Shown here: one piece after another, positions 52,988-60,723 of the stretch
How the letters are laid out: every line of letters begins with the position of its first letter
Numbering within the stretch: position 1 is the first letter of the stretch
Source of the DNA: Adhaeribacter terrigena
Lineage (GTDB): Bacteria > Bacteroidota > Bacteroidia > Cytophagales > Hymenobacteraceae
NCBI RefSeq assembly: GCF_016623615.1
Contig: NZ_JAEHFX010000011.1
Location: forward strand, 62,001 to 126,000
Length of the DNA stretch: 64,000 nucleotides
Direction: 5' to 3'
Notes under the pieces: model-generated
The model's input: the letters and a program-made list of their open reading frames with translations, nothing else
Database searches by the model: none
What the model was told of the DNA's origin: nothing
Made by a program: the position numbers and the translations under genes

Positions 52988-53929
52988 ATGAGTGAGTCAA
53001 ATTCTGAACGCGACGGCAACCGTAAACTCCTGGTAGTCGGTTTAATTATTGTACTGCTGAGTATTAACGGCATCCTGTTTTACATGCAGCATCAAACCAA
53101 AAAGAAAATCGACCAGCAGGACGAAACCATCCGGCTGAAAAACACTGAACTGGAAGACCGGATCAAACAATATGAAGCCCTGAAAGCTGATTTTGAACGC
53201 CAGAGCCAGGAATTGCAAGGCATGGGCCTGACCAACGATTCTTTGCAGACCAAATTAGCTGCCCTGGATGCCGATCTTAAAAAACTGCGTTCTTTCCGGA
53301 ATACCAGCTTCAGCCTTGCCGATCAGCGTAAGTTCAAACAGCGCGCCGCCAATTTCGAAGCCCAGCTGAAGAAAAAAGATGAGGAAATTGCCCGTCTGAA
53401 AGAAGATAACGAAGCGCTTTACGGCGAAAATACCAACTTAAAAACCACGCAGAACCAACTGAACGACACCATTATTACGGTGAAGCGCAATAACCAGGCG
53501 CTGTCGCAGAAAGTAGCCATTGCCTCGCGGTTAGAAGCCCAGAATATAAAGGTTACTACCATCAACCAGAAAGGCAAAGAGAAAGAAGACAGCGACGAAG
53601 AATTCCGGGCCAAGCGCGTAGATAAAATTAAAGTAGCTTTCCGCTTAGCTAAAAACGAAGTAGCCGAGAAAGAAAACAAAGACATCATGATGCGTCTGAT
53701 CGAACCGGATGGCGCAGCTTTATACAACCTTTCTACCGGTTCCGGCACCTTTATGGTAAACGGCCAGGAAACGTTCTACACTGCTAAACGCGACATTTTA
53801 TTCGATAACTCTGGCCAGGAAGTATCTTTCATTTACTCAAAAGGCGGACCTTACAAGATCGGCCAGCACACCATCGAGCTTTACGCCGAAGGCAACCTGA
53901 TCGGTAAAACCACTTTCACCCTGAAATAA
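52988..53929 (+). CDS. Membrane-anchored coiled-coil protein of unknown function
   Basis: A 313-residue protein. Short charged N-terminus, one membrane helix (about residues 17-35), then a long coiled coil rich in Glu, Lys and Leu (about 40-190: KKKIDQQDETIRLKNTELED and similar heptads). The C-terminal beta-rich domain (about 210-313) has KVAFRLAKNEVAE, MMRLIEPDGAALYNL and GQHTIELYAEGNLIG, like a small envelope domain. With the anchor inside, the coiled coil would span the periplasm. No family name is certain. Strong own promoter and terminator. Confidence 0.78.
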   Translation: MSESNSERDGNRKLLVVGLIIVLLSINGILFYMQHQTKKKIDQQDETIRLKNTELEDRIKQYEALKADFERQSQELQGMGLTNDSLQTKLAALDADLKKLRSFRNTSFSLADQRKFKQRAANFEAQLKKKDEEIARLKEDNEALYGENTNLKTTQNQLNDTIITVKRNNQALSQKVAIASRLEAQNIKVTTINQKGKEKEDSDEEFRAKRVDKIKVAFRLAKNEVAEKENKDIMMRLIEPDGAALYNLSTGSGTFMVNGQETFYTAKRDILFDNSGQEVSFIYSKGGPYKIGQHTIELYAEGNLIGKTTFTLK

Positions 53930-53964
53930 AAAACGGTATCGTTTGAAGGCAAAAAAGCCGGCCC
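53930..53964 (+). repeat. Dispersed repeat, forward copy
   Basis: Core AAAACGGTATCGTTTG, tail AAGGCAAAAAAGCCGG, which continues into the terminator. Confidence 0.75.
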
Positions 53965-53989
53965 GAAGATTTTCGGGTCGGCTTTTTTT
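53951..53989 (+). terminator. Terminator of the coiled-coil gene
   Basis: AAAAAAGCCGGCCCGAA / TTCGGGTCGGCTTTTTTT stem, flanked on both sides by forward dispersed repeats (53930 and 53996). Confidence 0.88.
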
Positions 53990-53995
53990 ATGAGA

Positions 53996-54030
53996 AAAAC
54001 GCTATGGTTTCAGGCAGGGAAAGTCAGGAT
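53996..54030 (+). repeat. Dispersed repeat, forward copy
   Basis: Core AAAACGCTATGGTTTC, tail AGGCAGGGAAAGTCAGGAT. Confidence 0.85.
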
Positions 54031-54044
54031 TTCAAATTCCAACC

Positions 54045-54692
54045 TTAGTTACGATTCCAGCTTCTTCCAAATTTTAATTTGAGATATAAAAAGCTTTGAT
54101 GTTGTTCATTATAATAATTACCCGAATTTAAATCGAGGCAGAAACCCGGGTTTATAGCCAGCATAAATTTCTCCGAAAGCGCATGACGAACTTCCAGACC
54201 AGCATGCAAATAATGCCCCTGCCAAACAGAATTAAAGTCTGTAAAACCCTTGCTAATTGCTCCGGAATGAAAATTCGTTGTTTTCCGATAAATTAACCTG
54301 CTATAATTATACCCAACCAAAAGATATGGTTTCCAGGCTTGCGTTTCCAGGAAACTGAGATTAACCATTAAATTTATTGGAATATCCAGGTGAGTATATT
54401 GGAGCTTATTTTTACCATGGAAAGGTGAGTAATCAAAGAACCGGTAAACTTGTTTCTCTTCAAAGGTTCGCACTTGCAACCCAGTACTTATTCCAAGCCT
54501 TTTGCTAAACGCATAATCATAATAAATACCGCCAAGAGGGAAAACTTTGCTTTCATATTTATTATTAATCCCAACCTGTTTTACTTTTAATGCACTAGCT
54601 CCAAATTGAATTCCTAAAGTTTGTTCGCCTTTTTGAGAAAACGCGAACTCAGCAGAAAAAACCCCGAGAATTAAAAGAATTGCTTTTTTCAT
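54045..54692 (-). CDS. Outer-membrane beta-barrel protein (PorT-like)
   Basis: A 215-residue protein with a signal peptide (about 1-20, ending FAFSQ). Alternating strands with aromatic girdle residues follow (TLGIQFGAS, GISTGLQVRTF, YTHLDIPINLMVNL, PYLLVGYNYSRLIYR), ending FLYLKLKFGRSW. The 'LDIPI' strand and the length fit the Bacteroidota PorT/OmpW-like outer-membrane family. Function unknown. The ATG at 54692 is chosen over a GTG three codons upstream. Confidence 0.78.
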   Translation of the reverse strand: MKKAILLILGVFSAEFAFSQKGEQTLGIQFGASALKVKQVGINNKYESKVFPLGGIYYDYAFSKRLGISTGLQVRTFEEKQVYRFFDYSPFHGKNKLQYTHLDIPINLMVNLSFLETQAWKPYLLVGYNYSRLIYRKTTNFHSGAISKGFTDFNSVWQGHYLHAGLEVRHALSEKFMLAINPGFCLDLNSGNYYNEQHQSFLYLKLKFGRSWNRN

Positions 54693-54749
54693 AGGAATCA
54701 CAACAATACTGAAAGGACCATTTTGAGCAATGTTAAAGAAAAATTATTA

Positions 54750-54784
54750 CAAACGCTATCTCCCATGGCCTAAAAAGTAAAAAG
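54750..54784 (+). repeat. Dispersed repeat, forward copy
   Basis: Core CAAACGCTATCTCCCA, tail TGGCCTAAAAAGTAAAAAG. Confidence 0.75.
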
Positions 54785-54812
54785 CCCTGTATAATTGCTT
54801 ATACAGGGCTTT
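54782..54812 (-). terminator. Terminator of tRNA-Cys
   Basis: AAGCCCTGTATAA / TTATACAGGGCTT stem. On the minus strand it is followed by TTTACTTTTT, which is part of a dispersed repeat tail. Confidence 0.82.
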
Positions 54813-54825
54813 TCTTAAACTTCAG

Positions 54826-54896
54826 AGGTGACGAGCGGATTCGAACCGCTGTAGCAGCTTTTGCAGAGCTGAGCCTAGCCACTCGGCCACGTCACC
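54826..54896 (-). tRNA. tRNA-Cys (anticodon GCA)
   Basis: A 71-base cloverleaf on the minus strand. Acceptor GGTGACG/CGTCACC, anticodon arm CAGCT-CTGCAAA-AGCTG with anticodon GCA, T-loop TTCGAAT, discriminator U as expected for tRNA-Cys. CCA is not encoded. Confidence 0.94.
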
Positions 54897-54992
54897 GTTT
54901 TGATGATACAAACATACGCCTATTATGCAAGATTTCCAATATTCCTGACGGAATTTTTAGCGGGTTTTAATAAGGGCTTAATTTTCAGGCAT

Positions 54993-55026
54993 AAAAAAAG
55001 CACCCGGAAAATTCCGGGTGCTTTTC
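54993..55026 (-). terminator. Terminator of rpsA
   Basis: AAAAGCACCCGGAA / TTCCGGGTGCTTTT stem. On the minus strand a run of T follows. Confidence 0.85.
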
Positions 55027-55046
55027 AATATAAAGAATTTCAGGAA

Positions 55047-56936
55047 TTAACCTTCTGTTTCTTCAGAAGCAGTTTCTTCGCTAGAAGCATCTTTCTTTGC
55101 TTTCGCAGCAGCTTCCAGTTTCTGAACGCCGGCTTCTTTTTCGTTGCTCATCATTTTGTCTTTCAACGCAGATAAAGCATCTAAGTCACCTAACGTAGAT
55201 TTCTCTACTTCTTTTACTTTTTTGTCAGCTTTAGGCTCTTTTTTCTCACCAGCCGCTGGCTTCTTCTTCGCGAATTTATCAGCCTTGGCAGACGGATCTT
55301 CTTTCGGGTCAGAATAAACGTTGGTGTGCGAAAGGATGATCTTACGATCGTCTTTCGAGAACTCCATTACTTTGAAATCAAGCGCTTCGCCAACTTCTGC
55401 ATTCGAACCGTCTTCTTTCACTAAAGATTTAGGGAAAGCGAAACCTTCGATGCCGTAAGGCAATTCCAGCACCGCACCACGGTCAGATTTCTCTAAGATG
55501 GTAGCTTTGTGCGTAGAACCCGGCGTGAATACCGATTGGAACGTATCCCAAGGGTTTTCTTCCAATTGCTTGTGGCCTAACGCTAAACGACGGTTCGGAA
55601 CGTCTAATTCCAGAACAACTACGTCTAAGTTTTCGCCAACTTTTACGAACTCAGATGGATGCTTGATCTTCTTGGTCCAGCTTAAATCAGAAACGTGAAC
55701 TAAACCGTCTACGCCTTCTTCTAATTCAATGAACAGACCGAAGTTAGTTAAGTTACGAACAACACCAGTGTGTTTCGTGCCTACACCGTATTTGGTCAGA
55801 ACATCTTCTTTCGTCCAAGGATCTTCGGTTAACTGCTTAATGCCTAAAGACATTTTGCGCTCATCACGATCCAGGGTTAATACAACCGCTTCAATTTCGT
55901 CACCTTGTTTGATGAAGTCTTGTGGGTTGCGTAAGTGCTGGCTCCAGCTCATTTCTGAAACGTGGATCAGACCTTCTACGCCTGGCAGTAACTCTAAGAA
56001 CGCGCCGTAATCAGCTACGTTTACAATTTTACCTTTTACGCGTGAACCAACTTCGATGTCAGCAGAAAGAGCATCCCAAGGGTGCGGCGTAAGCTGCTTC
56101 ATACCCAGAGAGATACGTTTTTTGTCGTCGTCGAAATCCAGAACTACTACGTTTACTTTCTGGTCTAACTCTAATACCTCTGAAGGGTGGTTTATGCGGC
56201 CCCAAGAGATATCGGTGATGTGTAACAGACCGTCTACGCCACCAAGGTCGATGAACACACCGAAGTTGGTCATGTTCTTGATAACGCCTTCCAGAACCTG
56301 ACCTTTTTCCAGGTTGTTCAGGATAGCCGAACGCTGCTGCTCCAGATCTTTCTCGATCAGGACTTTGTGCGATACTACTACGTTGTCGAAAGCGGCGTTG
56401 ATTTTCACAACTTTCACTTCCATTTTCTTGCCAACGAAGATATCGAAATCGCGAATTGGTTTCACGTCGATCTGTGAACCTGGTAAGAAAGCCTCCACAC
56501 CGTGCAGGTCCATGATAAGACCACCTTTGGTACGACGCTTAACCAGACCTTCCAGAATAGTATCTTCTTCCAGGGCTTTGTAAATAGTATCCCAGGCTTT
56601 AACGATTTTCGCTTTTTTGCGGGAAAGGATCAGCTGACCGTTTGGATCTTCCTGATCTTCGATGAATACCTCCACTTCGTCGCCAACTTTCAGCTCCGGC
56701 ATGTCGCGGAATTCAGAGATCGGAACCAGGCCGTCTGATTTGAAACCGATGTTCAGGATCACGTCACGATCAGTGATACCAACAACTGTTCCTTTAATGA
56801 CTTCTTCTTCCTGAACGGTAGTTAATGTATCGCCGTACATTTGTTCCATTTCAGCTTTTTCAGCTTTGGAGTAACCACCGCCGAAACCTTGGGATTCAAA
56901 CTTATCCCAATCGAAATCTTCTACTTCTTTGCTCAT
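55047..56936 (-). CDS. rpsA: 30S ribosomal protein S1
   Basis: A 629-residue S1 protein, which captures and unwinds mRNA on the small subunit. Six S1/OB repeats run from about residue 50 to 545; repeats 3-5 show the usual 'GVFIDLGGVDGLLHITDISWGR', 'GAFLELLPGVEGLIHVSEMSW' and 'GLFIELEEGVDGLVHVSDLSW' motifs in their strands (each quoted in part). The C-terminal about 85 residues are Lys/Glu/Ala-rich and unstructured. The ATG at 56936 (MSKEVEDFDW) is used. Single gene between tRNA-Cys and a small protein gene. Confidence 0.95.
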   Translation of the reverse strand: MSKEVEDFDWDKFESQGFGGGYSKAEKAEMEQMYGDTLTTVQEEEVIKGTVVGITDRDVILNIGFKSDGLVPISEFRDMPELKVGDEVEVFIEDQEDPNGQLILSRKKAKIVKAWDTIYKALEEDTILEGLVKRRTKGGLIMDLHGVEAFLPGSQIDVKPIRDFDIFVGKKMEVKVVKINAAFDNVVVSHKVLIEKDLEQQRSAILNNLEKGQVLEGVIKNMTNFGVFIDLGGVDGLLHITDISWGRINHPSEVLELDQKVNVVVLDFDDDKKRISLGMKQLTPHPWDALSADIEVGSRVKGKIVNVADYGAFLELLPGVEGLIHVSEMSWSQHLRNPQDFIKQGDEIEAVVLTLDRDERKMSLGIKQLTEDPWTKEDVLTKYGVGTKHTGVVRNLTNFGLFIELEEGVDGLVHVSDLSWTKKIKHPSEFVKVGENLDVVVLELDVPNRRLALGHKQLEENPWDTFQSVFTPGSTHKATILEKSDRGAVLELPYGIEGFAFPKSLVKEDGSNAEVGEALDFKVMEFSKDDRKIILSHTNVYSDPKEDPSAKADKFAKKKPAAGEKKEPKADKKVKEVEKSTLGDLDALSALKDKMMSNEKEAGVQKLEAAAKAKKDASSEETASEETEG

Positions 56937-57108
56937 AATATAGCATTTGCTCCTGTTAAACACCGGTAAGCGGAGCACTTTACCAGCCTATAGTTATACA
57001 ATCCGGCCTGAACCGGAACCGCTCACCCGAACGGTGCGCGAAATTAATCATTTATATCTTAAAAGTAAAACATAAACCCGGAAATTACTGGTTTTCAGCA
57101 AAATCACC

Positions 57109-57143
57109 TCCGGCAGTTTTTTTACCCCAAAGCATAGCGTTTT
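57109..57143 (-). repeat. Dispersed repeat, reverse copy
   Basis: Core CAAAGCATAGCGTTTT preceded by AGTTTTTTTACCC. Confidence 0.8.
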
Positions 57144-57195
57144 TTAATTCTTTTCGTACCTGAAATGCATAAAACCAGTATAGCCCGAAAACTTT

Positions 57196-57567
57196 ATGGA
57201 AATTGATATTAATAAATTCCGGCAAAGACTAGAGCTGGAAATTGCGCGCGGAAACACGAATGCAGCAGCCTATATTCGCCAGGAAATACGCTTGGTAGAA
57301 GATATGAAAGCCAGTTTAATGGAAGAAATGGACGTTAAAACCGAAGATTTTTTAACCTATACGGCTGCCAAACTCGATACTTACGTGTTCCAGTTGCAGG
57401 AGATCGAAAAGAACATGGGTCTGCGTGATTTAGCTTTAGACCAGAAAACAGCCCTGGAAGATGAAATGGTGCGGCAGAAATTCTCGGATGAAGTAGATAA
57501 ACTGCACCAGATAGACCCGGAAAAACACCCCGAACAAGGACTCACCGATAATAAGGAATCGGTATGA
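57196..57567 (+). CDS. Small helical protein of unknown function
   Basis: A 123-residue, mostly helical and charged protein with no signal peptide, membrane segment or known motif. The composition (Glu, Lys, Leu, Met) and even codon use look genuine. The ATG at 57196 is 53 bp after a reverse dispersed-repeat core (57128-57143). It ends just before the inverted repeat pair at 57580. Not recognised. Confidence 0.6.
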   Translation: MEIDINKFRQRLELEIARGNTNAAAYIRQEIRLVEDMKASLMEEMDVKTEDFLTYTAAKLDTYVFQLQEIEKNMGLRDLALDQKTALEDEMVRQKFSDEVDKLHQIDPEKHPEQGLTDNKESV

Positions 57568-57579
57568 ATTAGAAATGGG

Positions 57580-57639
57580 TTTTACCTCTTAAACCCTACC
57601 GTTTTAACGATAAAAAACGGTAGGGTTTAAGAGGTAAAA
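57580..57639. repeat. Head-to-head pair of the dispersed repeat: perfect 26-bp inverted arms
   Basis: Arms 57580-57605 and 57614-57639 are exact reverse complements, separated by an 8-base loop (AACGATAA). Each arm holds one repeat core (AAAACGGTAGGGTTTA) plus part of its tail (AGAGGTAAAA). It lies between convergent genes. Confidence 0.95.
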
Positions 57640-57661
57640 ACTCAGAAGAAAAAAGGACTAG

Positions 57662-58369
57662 TTAAAAAGCCCAACCCATATTGAGGCCGGCCGAGAACTT
57701 CATCGGGCTGCCTTTTTTCATCCGGTGCAGAAATGTATTCTGGTCGTCCAGAATTTCTTTGCGGTTATTTCTATAGCCCAAACCGGTAAACATATCCAGC
57801 ACGAAATGCTTGCCTAAAATGGCCTGGTAGCCCAAAAGTAAATTATAGCTTTCGTTTTTAGCTTTCACTTTGAATTTAATTTCAAAATCCTCCATTTCCA
57901 CGTCGTAATCTACTTTGGCATAAGAATAATGCGGTGATACATACCAGCCTTCCGGCGCATAATTATTTTTGCTTAGGTAGCGCTTAAACTGCAACTGGTA
58001 ACGGTAGCCGCTAGCTTTTATGTCGGTTTCGGTCCAGACAATGCCTACTTTGCCGGGCTTTCCATAAAGCGCCAGTGCGGTAGTAAGCGTGGCGCTTAAT
58101 GCGGCGCTTCCCAGAAAACTAAACGGATAATTGGTACCCATGTACGAATAACTGCCCGCCAGGCTGTTTTGCTTGCCAATAACCCGCTCATACCCGATCC
58201 GCGATTCTACGGTAAAAGGCATTTGACCGTGAATAAATGCAAATGGTGCAAGCTTGATCACGTTTTTGGGCGGAGCTGGTTCAGAAACATTTTGCCCGAA
58301 AACGGTATGGGAAACAAACAAAAAAGTAAGGCCCAGCAATACTTTGGGAAGCAGGATTTTAAAGTGCAT
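57662..58369 (-). CDS. Outer-membrane beta-barrel protein of unknown function
   Basis: A 235-residue secreted protein. The signal peptide ends near VFGQ (about residue 26). The remainder has strands rich in aromatic and charged residues (VESRIGYERVIG, YQLQFKRYL, SYNLLLGYQAIL, FVLDMFTGLGYR) and ends in GLNMGWAF, a terminal aromatic typical of outer-membrane barrels. It resembles DUF3575-type barrels. A copy of the dispersed repeat (58299) overlaps the codons of the signal-peptide cleavage region. Confidence 0.75.
   Translation of the reverse strand: MHFKILLPKVLLGLTFLFVSHTVFGQNVSEPAPPKNVIKLAPFAFIHGQMPFTVESRIGYERVIGKQNSLAGSYSYMGTNYPFSFLGSAALSATLTTALALYGKPGKVGIVWTETDIKASGYRYQLQFKRYLSKNNYAPEGWYVSPHYSYAKVDYDVEMEDFEIKFKVKAKNESYNLLLGYQAILGKHFVLDMFTGLGYRNNRKEILDDQNTFLHRMKKGSPMKFSAGLNMGWAF
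58299..58333 (+). repeat. Dispersed repeat, forward copy inside an outer-membrane protein gene
   Basis: Core AAAACGGTATGGGAAA, tail CAAACAAAAAAGTAAGG; lies over the signal-peptide codons. Confidence 0.65.
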
Positions 58370-58473
58370 AAAAGAAGAAAGTAGTTTGCAAAATTAGCGG
58401 TTTCCGGCATAACACCGCTGTTTTTCTCTATAGACAAACTTAATTTCTTTAACCCCTAGCCTGCCCTGAAAAT

Positions 58474-58980
58474 TTATACGGCTTCCACTTTCAGGTAATG
58501 CGCCCAGCTTTGGTCCAGGTGGGTGGCGTGTAAGCGCAGAAAAGCTACCAGGGTTGGTTTCTTGGGTTGCTGCTTCAGCGCAAAACCGGCTTCTTCGGGC
58601 GTACGGTCGCCTTTGCGGGTGTTGCAGCGGTTGCAGGCAGTAAGCAGATTGGTCCAGGTAGATTTTCCACCCCTGGATCTGGGATACACATGATCGAGCG
58701 TCAGGTTTTTATTCGAGCCGCAATACTGGCACTGAAAATGGTCGCGTTTCATGATGTTGTGGCGGCTCAGCGCAATGCCTTTGTAGGGAATATGCACATA
58801 ACGCGACAAACGGATAACCGACGGCTTGGGATAAGTAGCCGAAATGCTTCGCAGAAAACTGTTCTCGTATTTTTCCAGCATTTCAGCTTTCTCTAAATAA
58901 ATGAGGCTGAAGGCTTTTTGAACGCTGCACAACGAAATTGCCGAATAATCCTGATTCAGAATAAGTACCTTGTAATCCAT
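58474..58980 (-). CDS. HNH endonuclease family protein
   Basis: A 168-residue protein with a classical HNH domain: CQYCG (zinc Cys pair, about residues 86-90), TLDHVYPRSRGGKSTWTN and ACNRCNTRKG (second Cys pair). The N-terminal part (MDYKVLILNQDYSAISLCSV) is typical of the widespread Bacteroidota HNH protein of unknown role. Because it is found singly in many genomes, it is probably not a mobile-element nuclease. The ATG at 58980 is used. Confidence 0.88.
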   Translation of the reverse strand: MDYKVLILNQDYSAISLCSVQKAFSLIYLEKAEMLEKYENSFLRSISATYPKPSVIRLSRYVHIPYKGIALSRHNIMKRDHFQCQYCGSNKNLTLDHVYPRSRGGKSTWTNLLTACNRCNTRKGDRTPEEAGFALKQQPKKPTLVAFLRLHATHLDQSWAHYLKVEAV

Positions 58981-59284
58981 TGCCTGCTCTTTAACAATTC
59001 GGAAAATATACAAATTATTCTCTGTAAGTGCAAAATTCAAGCCATGGAGAATTTGTGAATTTTTCGTGAATAGCAGAAGAAACGGGGCTAAACGCAAGCC
59101 AGTATTCAGCCTGCAATTGAATGCGCAGGCAAATCTTCGGAGATGAATTTGCTTGCAGAAACAGCATAAAAGACATCCGTGAAATCCAGGAATCCGCTTA
59201 TTCTGCGATCAGAATTGCGATGCTTTCAGCCTGAAAAACTGTTAATTTTATTTGCTCCAAGCTGGGCGGAAAAAAGCAGGATGC
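58981..59284. other. Gene-free spacer of 304 bp
   Basis: Upstream region of the HNH gene and downstream region of the C40 peptidase gene. I see no gene, terminator or repeat copy. Confidence 0.5.
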
Positions 59285-60058
59285 TTAAAGAAGCCGTTTT
59301 ATAAGCCTTAATTTATGCGAATAGCGTTTGCGCTGCTGGTTATAAATACCATAATGGTCGAGCTGGTCTATCCGGACTTCGCCGTGCGCGTGAATGATCT
59401 GCTGGTTATCGAGCATGATGCCCACGTGAATGATGCGGCCTTCGTCGTTATCGAAAAAAGCCAGATCGCCGGTGCGGGCCTGGCTTACAAAATGCACTTC
59501 TTCGCCTAAAGCCACCTGCTGGTAGGCATCGCGCGGCAAAGCTACACCACAAATGCCCATCACCTGCTGCGTAAAGCCTGAACAGTCGATCCCGAAAACT
59601 GATTTGCCGCCCCAAACATACGGCGCTTTCAGGAACGTATTGGCAATCTTAGCCAGAAAAGCCGGCCGGTATTCGGTGCTCAGATTAGAAGCGCGGCCGT
59701 TGTAAAGCAGTTTTTCGTGCCCCAGCCGCAAAGTTATGCCGTCGAAAAACGGCAGAGTGCTGCCCATTAAAACCGGCGTTACAAAATTGGCCGAACTAAC
59801 GGTTTGTACAATATCGAGGCTGCGCGGGTGCGAAGTGGCTTTCCATTCCAGAAAATAGTCGTCGGTAACCGGGAAATGCTGCTTGAAATCGATCCAGCCC
59901 GTGTAATTATCGGCCGCGATCTGAATTTGCAGCCAGTTTCCTTCTTTCTGCAAAACCTGGTAGCATTCGCCAAAAAACAATTGCGTTACCAATTCCGCTT
60001 TATCCGAAGCATCGCTTCTAACCGGTACATTGCTCAGGCTGCAGATTCCGTAGTCCAC
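59285..60058 (-). CDS. C40 (NlpC/P60) peptidase with SH3-like N-terminal domain
   Basis: A 257-residue cell-wall endopeptidase. SH3-like bacterial domain at about residues 1-120 (MDYGICSLSNVPVRSDAS, NWLQIQIA, GWIDF). NlpC/P60 domain at about 140-257 with the catalytic Cys in FGIDCSGFTQQ, the His in IIHVGIML and the third residue in IHAHGEV. No signal peptide is visible. The start is taken as GTG 60058, because the upstream frame is encoded by a GATTTGAA word array. Confidence 0.85.
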   Translation of the reverse strand: MDYGICSLSNVPVRSDASDKAELVTQLFFGECYQVLQKEGNWLQIQIAADNYTGWIDFKQHFPVTDDYFLEWKATSHPRSLDIVQTVSSANFVTPVLMGSTLPFFDGITLRLGHEKLLYNGRASNLSTEYRPAFLAKIANTFLKAPYVWGGKSVFGIDCSGFTQQVMGICGVALPRDAYQQVALGEEVHFVSQARTGDLAFFDNDEGRIIHVGIMLDNQQIIHAHGEVRIDQLDHYGIYNQQRKRYSHKLRLIKRLL

Positions 60059-60062
60059 TGGT

Positions 60063-60100
60063 TGAATTTGGAGATTTGAAAATTTGAAGATTTGGAAATG
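60063..60100. repeat. GATTTGAA/ATTTGGA word array
   Basis: Five words (ATTTGGAG, ATTTGAAA, ATTTGAAG, ATTTGGAA) in tandem just upstream of the C40 peptidase start. Confidence 0.7.
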
Positions 60101-60263
60101 CAAAAATAGCAAGAAACAAAGCAGTTTGTGCTACTTGGTTTGCATTTTTTGTTTGTTCACAGCCGGTGCAGGTTTTCATTTTTCCAAAGCAAAAGCTGCA
60201 CTACGATTATTCTGAAAACGAAAAAGCAAAAACCTGTAACTAGCTTTTTGCATTCAGGACCGG

Positions 60264-60722
60264 TTAAGGCAAAAGTTTTTTATTCATGATATCTATGAGT
60301 TTAAAAAGCGTTTTCTGCAAATTCCTTATTTCGGTTTCATCAATAGTTTCATCGGCAAAGGCATTGATCAATTTATCCGGAATGCTAAGCGCATGTTGCT
60401 TGAGCGCCTCTCCTTCTTTGGTTAAAGAGATCTGCACCACGCGTTCGTCTTTATCGGATCTTTTGCGCTGCAGGAGCTTTTTCTCTTCCAGGCGTTTTAA
60501 CAAAGGCGTAACCGTATTCGATTCTAAAAGCAGCCGGTGGCAAATTTCGTTTACCGTCTGGTTGCCGTGCTGCCACAATACCAGCAGTACCAGGTACTGC
60601 GGATAAGTCAGGTCGAACTCCTTCAGAAGCGGAGTATAGATCTTGGTCGTTAACCGCGATGCCGCGTAAAGCGGAAAACAAAGCTGGTTTTCCAGGTAAA
60701 GTGCAGTTCCATCGGTTTTCAT
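60264..60722 (-). CDS. MarR-family regulator, OhrR-like
   Basis: A 152-residue winged-helix regulator. It has a single Cys at residue 15 in QLCFPLYAASRL, the same position as the peroxide-sensing Cys15 of Bacillus subtilis OhrR. The recognition region ICHRLLLESNTVTPLLKRLEEKKLL and wing KRSDKDERVVQISLT fit the family. It starts one base after the stop of the DoxX-GPx gene, in the same operon, so it probably controls that gene in response to organic peroxide (inference). Confidence 0.85.
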   Translation of the reverse strand: MKTDGTALYLENQLCFPLYAASRLTTKIYTPLLKEFDLTYPQYLVLLVLWQHGNQTVNEICHRLLLESNTVTPLLKRLEEKKLLQRKRSDKDERVVQISLTKEGEALKQHALSIPDKLINAFADETIDETEIRNLQKTLFKLIDIMNKKLLP

Positions 60723-60723
60723 A

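Noticed and set aside
58474-58980. HNH protein as a homing or restriction nuclease
   Set aside because: It is a common single-copy Bacteroidota protein with a conserved N-terminal domain, and there is no methylase, intron or intein near it.
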